Part shown: piece after piece, positions 40,010 through 48,844 of the stretch
Layout: every line of letters starts with the position of its first letter
How positions within the stretch are numbered: the stretch's first letter is position 1
Origin: a virus
Direction: 5' to 3' (one strand)
DNA: 64,000 bases
IMG/VR virus record: IMGVR_UViG_3300033182_001261
Span: 1 to 64,000 of that record
The notes under the pieces: model-generated
Told to the model about the DNA's origin: nothing
Databases searched by the model: none
The model's input: only the letters and a program-made list of their open reading frames with translations
Program-made: the position numbers and the translations under genes

Positions 40010-40038
40010 ATTATACTATATTCTGGAACTTTTGTCAA
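40010..40038 (-). promoter_or_regulatory. Consensus sigma70 promoter
   Basis: Leftward TTGACA, 17-bp spacer, TATAAT. Drives 39987. Confidence 0.82.
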
Positions 40039-40075
40039 CAGGTTTTGTGAATTTATTTCTTTCTTTCGTAGGATT

Positions 40076-40594
40076 TTAAAATTCTTGTTCAGACATCATA
40101 TACCAAAAGCTCGAACCAACGACACGATTCAGATTGTAAAACCAAACAGGAACGACAACGTTCCCATTCTCTGAATAAGATAGAACACTGTTAGGAACCC
40201 AAAACTCATCAGCAAACTGTGTGGCCATTGCAGTTTCATGGGATACGTGTTCTTTGGTAGACTTCAACATTATATGCATCTGCATTCCTTTGGAAGTCTC
40301 TTTCAGAAATGTTACTGGAATCTTAACACCACCAGCTTTTCGACAAGCAGATTTTGAAAATACGAAAGCCGCACCTTTCGTTGAAGTGCTTGTGAATATG
40401 TTCTCATCAGTGAATATAGCATGATTCACCATCTTTTTCATTTCTGACCAAGGTTCTTCTTCACAATTCGGGAACTCTTCGTTATATATCTTTCCCCCTA
40501 ATCTCGTCAACGTTGACAAAGCAATCCCATCTACATTTCTTTCTTCAATAATTTTCCGATACATTTCCACCATAAAGATTAATCTAGAACTCAT
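40076..40594 (-). CDS. Fourth component of AAA/VWA module, copy A
   Basis: 172 aa, directly downstream of AAA ATPase A. Its C-terminal part, 'ETAMATQFADEFWVPNSVLS' then 'YSENGNVVVPVWF', aligns with the protein downstream of AAA ATPase B (60265: 'DDVWIPKSLLTYTE', 'LPFWW'). This conserved placement after both ATPases argues for a functional partner. The N-terminal ~100 residues are absent from copy B. No known family recognised. Confidence 0.65.
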   Translation of the reverse strand: MSSRLIFMVEMYRKIIEERNVDGIALSTLTRLGGKIYNEEFPNCEEEPWSEMKKMVNHAIFTDENIFTSTSTKGAAFVFSKSACRKAGGVKIPVTFLKETSKGMQMHIMLKSTKEHVSHETAMATQFADEFWVPNSVLSYSENGNVVVPVWFYNLNRVVGSSFWYMMSEQEF

Positions 40595-40630
40595 TCACAA
40601 ACCTTTCACATTTACAACGTTTTTACAATA

Positions 40631-41794
40631 TTAGTTTTCGAACCATGCTTTGGTGTCACCAGATTGGACAACCAATGATTCATCTTCTTCTTCAACTTCT
40701 TCTGTAACTTCTGAAATCTTTCCGTACAGGTCTACAAAACTGTCTCTTGTGATATCATCAAAACGATTCACAGTAAGTTTGATAGATTCTTCAACATCCC
40801 CAAAGATTTTATACGTTTGTAAGATAGAGATTAAACGACGAGTTGTTATCAAATCATTTATCGCACCACTTTCGAAACTATCTCTTGTGATTGTCGCCCA
40901 CTCTACAAGATTTTCGGTGATGACTTCCGCCTCTTCATCGAGAACACCAATTTGATTCTTCCAAAACTTTCTCAATATCTTATTCTCAATTGATTTACTT
41001 GGATAGGATTGTACAACTGTTATCGGGAATCTTTCAAGGAACGACTCATTCAGGAACCCAGTCCCATAAAACTTTCCAAGTTCGTCACCCTGACCCTTTG
41101 TATTAGCAGTAGCAAAGATTGTAAATCCTTCAGCAGGTTTCACCCAACGATTTACTTTCTTTAAGAAAACTCCCTTACCTTCAAGAACTGACTGGATACA
41201 CATTATTTTGTTAGATGCCAAATCAATCTCGTCAAGCAGGAGCACCCCACCCCTTTGCATTGCTTTTACAATTGGTCCATCGAACCATATAGTTTCACCA
41301 TTCACCAGTCGGAACCCACCTAGTAAATCATCTTCATCAGTTTCAATAGTAATGTTGACTCTATACAACTCTCTAGAAAGATTCGCACAAGACTGCTCTA
41401 CCATCATTGTCTTACCATTACCAGAGAGACCAGTAATAAACAATGGGTGAAATACTCTAGACTCAATAATCTTCTCAATAGTCTTGTAGTGTCCCCATGA
41501 GATATAGTTCTCATCTACTTCTGGAGTGAATGCAAGACTTTCGGGAGTTGATTTCAGTTCTTCGGTGTTCTTTGCCTTTTCAGAATTCTTAGAGGGGGAT
41601 TTCGAAGATTTTGGAAATATATATAATCCCCTTTTGGTTGATTTGTCACATAGAGTGATAACCTTTCTCAAAAGTTTGTCAATACTTTCAGAGTCGATAC
41701 CAATCTCTTCCGAAAAACTTCTCAAGTCTTTCCTTGTGACTTCCTTGCCAGAGAATTCCTCTGAGAGCATACCAAAGAACTTTTCAAATTTCAT
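40631..41794 (-). CDS. CobS/MoxR-like AAA+ ATPase, copy A
   Basis: 387 aa. Residues 1-110 are a variable helical domain. The AAA+ core has Walker A 'GLSGNGKTMM', 'ETDEDDLLGGFRLVNG' (CobS-like insert), Walker B 'GGVLLLDEIDLAS', sensor 1 'IFATANTKGQGDE' and Arg finger region 'NESFLERFP'. MoxR/CobS ATPases work with VWA proteins to load metals or remodel complexes; phage copies are often named cobS. About 60% similar by eye to copy B. A VWA partner lies upstream at 46472, separated by other genes. Confidence 0.85.
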   Translation of the reverse strand: MKFEKFFGMLSEEFSGKEVTRKDLRSFSEEIGIDSESIDKLLRKVITLCDKSTKRGLYIFPKSSKSPSKNSEKAKNTEELKSTPESLAFTPEVDENYISWGHYKTIEKIIESRVFHPLFITGLSGNGKTMMVEQSCANLSRELYRVNITIETDEDDLLGGFRLVNGETIWFDGPIVKAMQRGGVLLLDEIDLASNKIMCIQSVLEGKGVFLKKVNRWVKPAEGFTIFATANTKGQGDELGKFYGTGFLNESFLERFPITVVQSYPSKSIENKILRKFWKNQIGVLDEEAEVITENLVEWATITRDSFESGAINDLITTRRLISILQTYKIFGDVEESIKLTVNRFDDITRDSFVDLYGKISEVTEEVEEEDESLVVQSGDTKAWFEN

Positions 41795-41817
41795 ACTTTA
41801 CCTTTTCACTTATACTA

Positions 41818-41846
41818 ATATTAACATATTAGGGATTGTTTGTCAA
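41818..41846 (-). promoter_or_regulatory. Sigma70-like promoter for AAA ATPase A
   Basis: Leftward TTGACA, 17-bp spacer, TAATAT. Weaker -10 than others. Confidence 0.6.
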
Positions 41847-41945
41847 TGAGTTTTTATATTATTTCTAAATATACTTATATGGCTTTGTAAGTTCTGTTTT
41901 CAGCATTTACCTGCGAATAGTAGGTGGGACGAAACCCACTGGTGA

Positions 41946-42104
41946 CTATGACTTTTGTACCAAGGTGTTCCAGATTCTTTTTCTACCTTTTCTATCCTGT
42001 CGTTTCCAATTCTTCCACCACATATCATCTGGTCTACGATTATAAACCTCTTTGTATACGTCACTAACATCCATATCATCAAAAGGGAATTCATTCAAAA
42101 GCAT
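41946..42104 (-). CDS. Very small protein
   Basis: 52 aa, 'MLLNEFPFDDMDVSDVYKEV' followed by a W/K/R-rich end ('MWWKNWKRQDRKGRKR'). AAAGGACTTT upstream. This frame is preferred over the overlapping frame 41900-42094 on start site and composition. Function unknown. Confidence 0.5.
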   Translation of the reverse strand: MLLNEFPFDDMDVSDVYKEVYNRRPDDMWWKNWKRQDRKGRKRIWNTLVQKS

Positions 42105-42129
42105 AGTAAAGTCCTTTTCAAGTTTATAG

Positions 42130-42336
42130 TTAATTTATAACACGTTCTTTTGATTTGTCGTCTTCATCTTCTTCTATTTCATCGGGTATCTCTTCAACGT
42201 TATTGATAGCTTTAAGAACTATCTCTTCTATTATATCATCCGAAACTGATATATGGTTAGAATTAAAGAAGTCACTCCACTCTTTCTTTAAGGACTCCTC
42301 TAATTTTTTTTCAGATTTGGAATTATTTTTTCTCAT
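42130..42336 (-). CDS. Small acidic early protein
   Basis: 68 aa, starting 'MRKNNSKSEKKLEESLKKEW' with an acidic C-terminus (runs of E and D). Start 42336 follows AAAGAGA; a longer frame reaches 42438 but runs into the divergent gene. Function unknown. Confidence 0.5.
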   Translation of the reverse strand: MRKNNSKSEKKLEESLKKEWSDFFNSNHISVSDDIIEEIVLKAINNVEEIPDEIEEDEDDKSKERVIN

Positions 42337-42350
42337 AGTCTCTTTTTTTG

Positions 42351-42358
42351 TATAAATA
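42351..42358 (+). promoter_or_regulatory. T4-late-like TATAAATA box
   Basis: TATAAATA 30 nt before the rightward GTG at 42389, with TAGGGG between. Gives a rightward island in the leftward half its own late promoter. Confidence 0.55.
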
Positions 42359-42388
42359 TATTTATATTCTTTAGTGTAGGGGTTTAAA

Positions 42389-43120
42389 GTGAGATATAAC
42401 ACTAATTTTTCAAGGTTTATAGAAACCATAGGATTCAATCAGTATCCTGATTATTATTGCAAATACAATCAACTAGCTGTTGGTCAAGGGTTCATCATAC
42501 CAAGTTACCAAAACCAAACAGCGGATTTCAAAACTAAAACAGGAGAAGATTTTTGTTTAAGTAGAAAATTCATTGATTTGAAATGTAACATTTTCGTCAA
42601 AACACAGGACGGATTCACACGTTCACATAACGTTGGTAGAAATGTAGGTTTAATGTTAAACTCTTTCAGTTACACTTCCACTAACAACCACTACAAGAAG
42701 TTTAGTAGAAAAGAAATAGATGAGAACCTCCTACTGTTTCCAATCAAGTATGCTTACAATATGAATAAGACTGATATTCATTCCATAAGAATAGGTGATG
42801 TTATAGTTGCTAATTCCTTTTGGGAAGATATCGATAAAAAATATTCAGAGTATTATAATGATTGCCCAGAACAAATAAACCCACACTTCATATGCGGTGA
42901 AGTTGTAGAAATACATAAAAGTAAACTGACACAAACTTGCACATATAAAGTTCAGACCTCCAAAACCGAGAAGAAGTTTTTTGATGTTAAGGTAACACTT
43001 TCGGACATATTTAACTTCAACTCAGCAAACTATACTAGTGTTTACAGATTAGATAAAACTATTAGAAGAGGGCATGTAAAAGTTAAACTCTTCTTGAATA
43101 TGAATTACTGTATGGAATGA
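42389..43120 (+). CDS. Hypothetical protein, rightward island
   Basis: 243 aa, GTG start after TAGGGG. 'NQLAVGQGFIIPSYQNQTAD', 'IDLKCNIFVKTQDGFTRSHN' and 'IHSIRIGDVIVANSFWEDID' give a mixed alpha/beta pattern with no recognised family. A late-like box precedes it, suggesting virion or late function. Ends overlapping the convergent gene by 16 bp. Confidence 0.6.
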   Translation: MRYNTNFSRFIETIGFNQYPDYYCKYNQLAVGQGFIIPSYQNQTADFKTKTGEDFCLSRKFIDLKCNIFVKTQDGFTRSHNVGRNVGLMLNSFSYTSTNNHYKKFSRKEIDENLLLFPIKYAYNMNKTDIHSIRIGDVIVANSFWEDIDKKYSEYYNDCPEQINPHFICGEVVEIHKSKLTQTCTYKVQTSKTEKKFFDVKVTLSDIFNFNSANYTSVYRLDKTIRRGHVKVKLFLNMNYCME

Positions 43121-43668
43121 TAATAGGATTTAAAGTTACTGTATGATCTATACTCTTCTTTTGGAATTTGATCTGAAGGTATGTGCGCATAAAACGTGAC
43201 GTTTTCATATTTCGAGATAACCTCTTTCCATCTAGGAACCCAGTAGGAATTTAAATTTCTTTTTCTAGTTCTAGGGACCAGATTGTCCATCTGACTGTGA
43301 AAGTTGTCTTCATATAAAGAGTTGATTCCCCATAAGTGAATTTCTTTTAAATCACTATAAGTTTGACAAACATAGTCAACTGCTATGAGACCAGAGTTGT
43401 ACCAAGACTTTCTTTTATAAACACCTTCCCATTTTCCATGGAGTTTTTTTGATTGACTAACTTTGTAAGTGTCTGGTGGACACCAAATCCTTTTAAGGTT
43501 TATTTTCTTATCACCTATTATCCTAGCAGGTTGAGGATCTATTATAGAAACTATGTCCCACTCAAATCCATGTTGAGGTATATTACAACAGATAACCAAA
43601 TCATAATTTTCATCATTTCTAGAATAAAGATTATTTGATGATCCATTACCTATCAAGCATATTTTCAT
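43105..43668 (-). CDS. Hypothetical protein, possible sugar-linked enzyme
   Basis: 187 aa. 'MKICLIGNGSSNNLYSRNDE' suggests a Rossmann-like N-terminus, followed by 'YDLVICCNIPQHGFEWDIVS' and 'WYNSGLIAVDYVCQTYSDLK', reminiscent of small phage glycan-related proteins (DUF115-like), but not firm. No ribosome site; a TATAAATA box lies 8 nt before the ATG. Confidence 0.5.
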   Translation of the reverse strand: MKICLIGNGSSNNLYSRNDENYDLVICCNIPQHGFEWDIVSIIDPQPARIIGDKKINLKRIWCPPDTYKVSQSKKLHGKWEGVYKRKSWYNSGLIAVDYVCQTYSDLKEIHLWGINSLYEDNFHSQMDNLVPRTRKRNLNSYWVPRWKEVISKYENVTFYAHIPSDQIPKEEYRSYSNFKSYYHSIQ

Positions 43669-43676
43669 AATAAAGA

Positions 43677-43684
43677 TATTTATA
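43677..43684 (-). promoter_or_regulatory. TATAAATA box just before ATG
   Basis: Leftward T4-late-like box 8 nt upstream of the ATG at 43668, so the predicted mRNA has almost no leader. Confidence 0.5.
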
Positions 43685-43967
43685 CTAAACTTAACTTTCT
43701 GATAGCCAGTTCTTTAGAATATCTATCTTTATCATTTATCGACTTGAACAATTTTTTATTTTCTTTGATTCTAAATTTCACACTTGGATTCAAAGACTTA
43801 ATCTTTTCTAAGAAAGTTCTAGCATCGAAATCCAAATCTAGAAAAACTTTAGGTCCTTCAATTCTAGATTGAGATGAGATTTCATCTTGAATATTAAATT
43901 TGAAAACATCCTTTAATTTAACTTCTAACCAAGAGTGACCCATTTCATAAAAAATATTAAATTCCAT
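43680..43967 (-). CDS. Small 'GHxWLEV' polyvalent-type protein
   Basis: 95 aa. 'EMGHSWLEVKLKDVFKF', 'DEISSQSRIEGPKVFLDLDF' and 'DARTFLEKIKS' match a small domain found in phage and plasmid polyvalent proteins (the G-H-x-W-L-x-V ... D-x-D-A-x-x-F pattern). Start 43967 follows AAAGGAG and a promoter at 43997-44025. Role unknown; may be linked to anti-restriction or establishment. Confidence 0.6.
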   Translation of the reverse strand: MEFNIFYEMGHSWLEVKLKDVFKFNIQDEISSQSRIEGPKVFLDLDFDARTFLEKIKSLNPSVKFRIKENKKLFKSINDKDRYSKELAIRKLSLV

Positions 43968-43996
43968 ATTTGTCTCCTTTTTATCCTTATATAATA

Positions 43997-44025
43997 AGTA
44001 TAACAAATGTGAACTACTATGTCAA
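43997..44025 (-). promoter_or_regulatory. Sigma70 promoter with conserved leader
   Basis: Leftward TTGACA, 17-bp spacer, TATACT, then TATTATATAAGG and AAAAAGGAG. Drives 43967. Confidence 0.82.
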
Positions 44026-44041
44026 TACCTTTTACAAAAAA

Positions 44042-44323
44042 TTAATCTATTCTTAAATTGCTCCATTTCTTCAACTTCTCTCTTTTAGATTTGGAATTCT
44101 TTATCAATTCATTTTTGTTTATTAGTCCATATTCTTGTAAAAGGTCAATCATACAAAGCAAGTCTCCGATTTCTCTTGAAAGACTTCCAACCTCTTCATC
44201 ATTTCTTCCGAATCTAATAATCTTAGAAGCTTCTACAGTAGCTTCTGCGCACTCCTCCATAAAGATAACTAACAGTTCTTCTTTCTCATCAATCGAAATA
44301 TTTTCAGTAGCATACTTTTTCAT
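44042..44323 (-). CDS. MazG-like nucleotide pyrophosphohydrolase
   Basis: 93 aa, all-alpha. 'VIFMEECAEATVEASKIIRF' carries the E-E-x-x-E metal motif and 'SREIGDLLCMIDLLQEY' the E-x-x-D motif of MazG-like NTP-PPases. Such phage enzymes hydrolyse dNTPs or alarmones. AAGGAG upstream. Confidence 0.78.
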   Translation of the reverse strand: MKKYATENISIDEKEELLVIFMEECAEATVEASKIIRFGRNDEEVGSLSREIGDLLCMIDLLQEYGLINKNELIKNSKSKREKLKKWSNLRID

Positions 44324-44339
44324 ATGAACTCCTTTTGAT

Positions 44340-44347
44340 TATAAATA
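44340..44347 (+). promoter_or_regulatory. TATAAATA box just before ATG
   Basis: T4-late-like box ending 4 nt before ATG 44352 (10 nt before ATG 44358); no ribosome site. Predicted leaderless late transcript. Confidence 0.5.
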
Positions 44348-44351
44348 TTAA

Positions 44352-44762
44352 ATGATTATGATTAAACTTCTACTCGCTTTGCTTATAAAACACGCTATAT
44401 GTGATTTGTATTTACAAAACAAGAGAAACCCTACGGATAAATCAAAATACATAGGTGAATGTCACACTCACTATCTTGACCATTTTTTACTAACCCTTTT
44501 AGTTTGTTACATCTTCTTGATTCCACTTGAAATCTGTTTTGTATTATCTTCAATTGATTACATTGCTCACTGGCACATAGATTACACAAAAACTAAAATA
44601 ATAAGATTTTTTAGAATTAACTTGAACAGTATAGTTTTTTGGTTATTACAAACCATCGATCAAATATTACATTACTCAACTTATTTCCTAATAGTGTATA
44701 TAGTTCAGAACAACTTATCATTTCATCACATCTTCAAAAAATTTATTTCTCCTCTTTTCTAA
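44352..44762 (+). CDS. DUF3307-like membrane protein
   Basis: 136 aa, three or four hydrophobic segments. 'KHAICDLYLQNKR', 'HTHYLDHFLLTLL', 'SSIDYIAHWHIDYTK' and 'LQTIDQILHYSTYF' keep the H/D/Q pattern of the DUF3307 membrane family. ATG 44358 is an alternative start. Rightward gene in the leftward half, with a late-like box. Function unknown. Confidence 0.6.
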   Translation: MIMIKLLLALLIKHAICDLYLQNKRNPTDKSKYIGECHTHYLDHFLLTLLVCYIFLIPLEICFVLSSIDYIAHWHIDYTKTKIIRFFRINLNSIVFWLLQTIDQILHYSTYFLIVYIVQNNLSFHHIFKKFISPLF

Positions 44763-45098
44763 AATTTCAAATTCTTTACTTTTAGGAAAAATCACCTTTA
44801 AGAATCTGTATCTATCATCTTCAATTTTAGTAAACTTCATTCCTTTGAAATTTGTTAAAAATATAGTCACATGAGTTCTTTTATAATAAACACTCAACTT
44901 AAAATAATTAACCATCTCAATCAATCTCTGTAAATCAAAAGTTTTCGGTATGATTATAAACTTTTCTGATTTTTCACAAGCTTCTGAAATTTTCTTAAGA
45001 ACTGTCAAATTGTGTTTGTCAAAAATTAGAGATTTCTGCTCTTCTTCCATTTCATCTATTTTACTGGAAAGTTTCTTAAAAAAATTCTTAGGTAACAT
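44718..45098 (-). CDS. Hypothetical protein
   Basis: 126 aa, helical and charged ('KKLSSKIDEMEEEQKSLIF') with a beta-like centre. Overlaps the convergent DUF3307-like gene. No ribosome site; a TATAAATA box lies 5 nt before the ATG (see leaderless finding). Confidence 0.5.
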   Translation of the reverse strand: MLPKNFFKKLSSKIDEMEEEQKSLIFDKHNLTVLKKISEACEKSEKFIIIPKTFDLQRLIEMVNYFKLSVYYKRTHVTIFLTNFKGMKFTKIEDDRYRFLKVIFPKSKEFEILEKRRNKFFEDVMK

Positions 45099-45103
45099 AA
45101 ACG

Positions 45104-45111
45104 TATTTATA
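45104..45111 (-). promoter_or_regulatory. TATAAATA box 5 nt before ATG
   Basis: Leftward T4-late-like box with a 5-nt gap to ATG 45098. Confidence 0.5.
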
Positions 45112-46417
45112 ATTTTTCACCATCATCAAAACCTCTAAAAGTTTTAAATCTAGGGAACCTAAGAGAGTATGTTCCGTCTTGATTTTGTGATATTGAATCA
45201 GCTCGAACTTCAACAACCTTTCCGATAAGAGTTTCTCTAGCATTCCAGAAGTCTTCTCTATCTTTATCGGTTAACCCACTTCCGACATTGACTTTTATTT
45301 TCTTACCATCATCAACTCCATGACATATTAATGCTCCGAGTCTACCCTTATTCTTTCCTGTACCTTCTTCGAGACCCACAACATCTAAAGAAACTTCAAT
45401 AAAAGGTTTCATTTTCAACCAAGAACTGGATCTATCACATTCATACGGTCCCATAGTATCTTTTATCATAACTCCTTCATAACCACCATCAACTGCTTGT
45501 TTATTGATTTCAGAAAACCTATTCTGACCTTCATCGGTATCTAAGTCAACTTCTTCCCAATCTAAAGCAGTTACATGTTCTAAAACGTCTTCATTTTCTT
45601 CGATCCAATCTTTTAGTATATTACTCCTAACCTTCTGTGGAATCCCCCAATATCCCTTCTTAAAATGTTTCAGAGGAAGAGTATCAAATAGATGTAGTAC
45701 GGCATCTTCCAAATTAACATTAGATTTTCTGTGAACTTGTTTCATCAGGTCTTGGAAATTAGAACTCATCACTTCACCGTCCAAAACAAAAGGTTCTTGG
45801 TCAGGTTTCTTGTCAAAACATTTTTGTATTTCCGAAGCAATAGTTTTGAAGTTATGAAACTCCTTACCATTTCTACTAAGCATTTTAACACCAGATTTTT
45901 CAACAATGACTATAACCCTAACTCCGTCCAGTTTAACTTCTACTTGTTTTTTTCCTTTCATTTTGTTTTGGTGGTTTGATGAGTCTTTCGCTAACTGACA
46001 TCTAAAAACAGGAACAGTATACTGAGGATACTTCTTAGCAACCTTATTGACAGTCTTTTCACTTACACCGCACTTCAAATCTTTGGTTAAAATTCTTCTG
46101 TAAAAATAATTCCATTCATCCATTTTACATTTTTCTGACAAAGATTTTACAGCGTCTCTTGCATCATTACCTGTCAACTCTCTTAAAGAAAGTTTATTTG
46201 CCAATTCAACAAATTCATTCCAAGTGATACCTTCACCGTCAGAAGTGGATTTAGGAACCTGTTTGATTCCATAAGTGACCATAGGATCCAATGCTAGTCG
46301 AACTCCTTGAAAGAATTCGTCCAAGCCCTGACTCATATAGTTTTCAAGGATACTTTCTTTTTCGTTTCTACTATTTGTTCCTTCTAACTCTTTTACAATT
46401 TCTGAATAGTTTTTCAT
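45107..46417 (-). CDS. ATP-dependent DNA ligase
   Basis: 436 aa. Adenylation motif K-x-D-G in 'VEVKLDGVRVIV' (Lys ~162), 'MLSRNGKEF', 'VLDGEVMS', 'YEGVMIKDTMGPYE' and 'SSWLKMKPF' give the ordered nucleotidyltransferase motifs; the C-terminal OB part ends with 'VEVRADSISQ' and 'LRFPRFKTF'. Seals Okazaki fragments and nicks as T4 gp30 does. Lies inside the copy-A AAA/VWA locus, between VWA and AAA genes. Confidence 0.92.
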   Translation of the reverse strand: MKNYSEIVKELEGTNSRNEKESILENYMSQGLDEFFQGVRLALDPMVTYGIKQVPKSTSDGEGITWNEFVELANKLSLRELTGNDARDAVKSLSEKCKMDEWNYFYRRILTKDLKCGVSEKTVNKVAKKYPQYTVPVFRCQLAKDSSNHQNKMKGKKQVEVKLDGVRVIVIVEKSGVKMLSRNGKEFHNFKTIASEIQKCFDKKPDQEPFVLDGEVMSSNFQDLMKQVHRKSNVNLEDAVLHLFDTLPLKHFKKGYWGIPQKVRSNILKDWIEENEDVLEHVTALDWEEVDLDTDEGQNRFSEINKQAVDGGYEGVMIKDTMGPYECDRSSSWLKMKPFIEVSLDVVGLEEGTGKNKGRLGALICHGVDDGKKIKVNVGSGLTDKDREDFWNARETLIGKVVEVRADSISQNQDGTYSLRFPRFKTFRGFDDGEKL

Positions 46418-46438
46418 ATTATCTCCTAACCTATTATA

Positions 46439-46467
46439 AGGATAACAAATATAGAGGTGTTTGTCAA
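46439..46467 (-). promoter_or_regulatory. Sigma70-like promoter for ligase
   Basis: Leftward TTGACA, 17-bp spacer, TATCCT, then a TAGGAG-containing leader. Confidence 0.65.
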
Positions 46468-46471
46468 TAGA

Positions 46472-47659
46472 TTAAGACAAAAAAGTTACCAACTCTGAAA
46501 GAATTTTTTTTGATAGTTTCATGGAAACATGATTGTTAGTGAATTTGTTTTTAATCTGGTTTAGACTCTTTTTAGATTTTTCTGGAATCATTATCTCATT
46601 CTCATAATTTTCCATCTCGAAATTGGCAACAGAAAAATAAGCATCATATCCTCTATAATCATATTTTGTCTGGTCATTCGAGCAACCATTTATAAAAAAA
46701 CATATAGTGTTTCCACCAACACATTTTTTATAGAACTTTAAGATTGATTCTGTATCTAAAACCTTTGTTCTGAAATATTGACCAGAAAGAGGATCATAGG
46801 AATTTATATTGATAAGTCTTTCAGAATTTCCCCTCCAAAGGTCATAACTAGCACCACCAGAACTTTTATTGCTTCTAGGGTCACTTAGTGATGACCTATT
46901 AGATTCTCCGTCGGTTAAAACTACTGTGTTTAGAACTTCTATTTTAAAATCCTCTTTGAACTTTAATGATATCTGTCTAAGGACAAGTAAACTATCGTTT
47001 AGGGGTGTTGTTGATGTTGGTATATCACCTTGATGGGCCAACTTAGAAGAACTCTTATCATATGACCCAGCACTTATATATCCAGTTTTCTTAGAGAAAT
47101 CAACACCATCTTTACCAGAAGATACTGCTAGCAGATATGTACACATCATCTCATGGTCATTTTTATTCATTTCAGAGTTTAGCCATTCTCTCATATTGAA
47201 ATATCTTCCGAATTTCAAGCAACTCTTTTTATTTAAATATTTCAAATCACTAGTAGTGTCTATATATCTTTCACTCATTGAATTAGAATCATTGAATCCT
47301 AAGACCTTGTATTTAATTCCAACTTTTCTACAAAATTCTGTTAATAAGATTGACTGTTTAATGGAATCTGAATACTTCTTTCCTCCCATTGAAGATGAAC
47401 AGTCCACCAACATTATAACTCCGTGATTTTTGCCATCTTTGTTTATTTCAGATTTTCGAAATATGTTTTCACTCCATTTAAACTTATGAAGTGACTGAGT
47501 GTTTATAACCCCTGTTTTATTAAACTGAGTTTTTCTAAATTGTTCTGCTTTCTTTCTTCTCTCAAATTCAAGAGCCATGTGGTTAAGTATGGAAGAGTTT
47601 TTTGATTTGAAGTTTGCCCAATCTTTCCTAGTCTCAATCAACCACTGATTCTTTTTCAT
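46472..47659 (-). CDS. VWA-domain protein, copy A
   Basis: 395 aa. MIDAS motif 'IMLVDCSSSMGG' (D-x-S-x-S), a later 'TSTTPLNDSLLVLR' (MIDAS Thr) and 'VVLTDGESN' (MIDAS Asp). N-terminal ~80 residues are basic and helical. The order and motifs match copy B (61896). Together with the HEVSH protein it corresponds to the two halves of phage CobT-like proteins. It begins 3 bp after the upstream gene. Confidence 0.85.
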   Translation of the reverse strand: MKKNQWLIETRKDWANFKSKNSSILNHMALEFERRKKAEQFRKTQFNKTGVINTQSLHKFKWSENIFRKSEINKDGKNHGVIMLVDCSSSMGGKKYSDSIKQSILLTEFCRKVGIKYKVLGFNDSNSMSERYIDTTSDLKYLNKKSCLKFGRYFNMREWLNSEMNKNDHEMMCTYLLAVSSGKDGVDFSKKTGYISAGSYDKSSSKLAHQGDIPTSTTPLNDSLLVLRQISLKFKEDFKIEVLNTVVLTDGESNRSSLSDPRSNKSSGGASYDLWRGNSERLININSYDPLSGQYFRTKVLDTESILKFYKKCVGGNTICFFINGCSNDQTKYDYRGYDAYFSVANFEMENYENEIMIPEKSKKSLNQIKNKFTNNHVSMKLSKKILSELVTFLS

Positions 47660-47661
47660 AT

Positions 47662-48693
47662 CTATTTCTTTCTAAAGTTGTCGGAACGCAATTCCCTAAG
47701 GTCAACTTTCGAACCCCTTTTCATTATCTTGTAAACTTGTTTTAGAACTTCTTTTGAGTCTGTGTATACATACCCTTCCATATCAATTACAGGAACCTCA
47801 GAACTGAAATGAATTTTACTAGTAGCATTTTCTTCATTAACTAACTTACCTTCATTATCTCTGAAATTTTTATCAGTTATAGACTCTGGTAAATTTTGTG
47901 ATTCTTCACCTGCCTTATTCGTGGAACTAGACTTTTGATTTTGTTCCTTATCGGATTTTTCTGAGGAGGGGTCATCTTCACCTCCATCAGAATCATTTCC
48001 TTCTCCTTGAGAGTCTTCCGATTCCTGTTCAGATTTTTGACTTGAACCGCTTTCATCCTCGGAACCATCTTTCGATTTCCCTTGACTCTTTATAGTATCA
48101 TCACTTTCCTGTTTCTTATCTAACTCATCTTTACAATATTCAAAAAGTTCTTTTGCCAACTTGACAACATCATCCCAAGTTTTTAACTTGTTCAATTTTT
48201 CTTCGAAGTGTCTCTCTTCGTTTTTTATATTTACATTTGATGCTAGTTTACCTAACTTTGCTCTAACATTCAATCTATCTATCAAGAGCATGTTATCAAG
48301 TTCTTCTTGGGAGTATTCTTTAATACCGAACATGTCCTCATCAAAAAGTTTTTTATATCCTGTTATATAAGACTTTTTGAGTCCTGGAAATTTTCTCTGA
48401 ATCATTTTCTCGATTCTGGCATCCTCAACAATATTCAAAAACCCTTTGAACTTTTCATCCTGCTCTTCGTCTGTTGCTGAATGATACCCTTCAACAGGAG
48501 TGTTTAGTGCGTGTGAAACTTCATGTGATATTAAGAGGTCATAAACATCCTCACCTAAATCTACATAGTCTGGGAGATAGAGGATTCTATTTTCAATATC
48601 AAATGCTGCAGTTCTATAATCTCCATGGACTATATCAACATTTTCAGTTGCCATTAGTTTAGCAAGAGTTTCTTTATAATCTAATTTTTTCAT
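47662..48693 (-). CDS. HExxH peptidase-like partner of VWA protein, copy A
   Basis: 343 aa. 'DVYDLLISHEVSHALNTP' has an HExxH zinc-site pattern and 'LNIVEDARIEKMIQRKFPGL' provides a likely third-ligand glutamate. The C-terminal ~120 residues are very acidic and Ser-rich ('SEDESGSSQKSEQESEDSQG'), as in CobT. Begins 'MKKLDYKETLAKLMATENVD'. No ribosome site; CATAAATA ends 6 nt before the ATG. Whether it cleaves protein or only binds metal is unknown. Confidence 0.8.
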   Translation of the reverse strand: MKKLDYKETLAKLMATENVDIVHGDYRTAAFDIENRILYLPDYVDLGEDVYDLLISHEVSHALNTPVEGYHSATDEEQDEKFKGFLNIVEDARIEKMIQRKFPGLKKSYITGYKKLFDEDMFGIKEYSQEELDNMLLIDRLNVRAKLGKLASNVNIKNEERHFEEKLNKLKTWDDVVKLAKELFEYCKDELDKKQESDDTIKSQGKSKDGSEDESGSSQKSEQESEDSQGEGNDSDGGEDDPSSEKSDKEQNQKSSSTNKAGEESQNLPESITDKNFRDNEGKLVNEENATSKIHFSSEVPVIDMEGYVYTDSKEVLKQVYKIMKRGSKVDLRELRSDNFRKK

Positions 48694-48733
48694 TATTAAT
48701 ATTTATGTTTTGTTCACCAATACCATTCCGAGT

Positions 48734-48844
48734 TCATTCCCATCTCCTTTTAATTATTTCCCATAAGTCTTCTATAAACAATGTTCCAATTGTCCAAAAG
48801 TCTTGTAAAGTGTCCAGTATCAAATCCAGAATCTCACGGAACAC
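48734..48844 (-). CDS. Possible 36-aa peptide
   Basis: GTG directly after the stop of the HD gene opens a 36-codon frame, 'MFREILDLILDTLQDFWTIG', amphipathic and acidic/aromatic. An AAAGATGGG site lies upstream. Small size makes it uncertain. Confidence 0.35.
   Translation of the reverse strand: MFREILDLILDTLQDFWTIGTLFIEDLWEIIKRRWE

Noticed and set aside
41900-42094. 64-aa leftward open frame
   Set aside because: The 52-aa frame at 41946-42104 has a better start and composition over the same bases.
46472-48693. Naming these genes cobT and the ATPases cobS
   Set aside because: Motifs fit the families, but no cobaltochelatase large subunit or cobalamin pathway is visible, so a B12 synthesis role is not supported.
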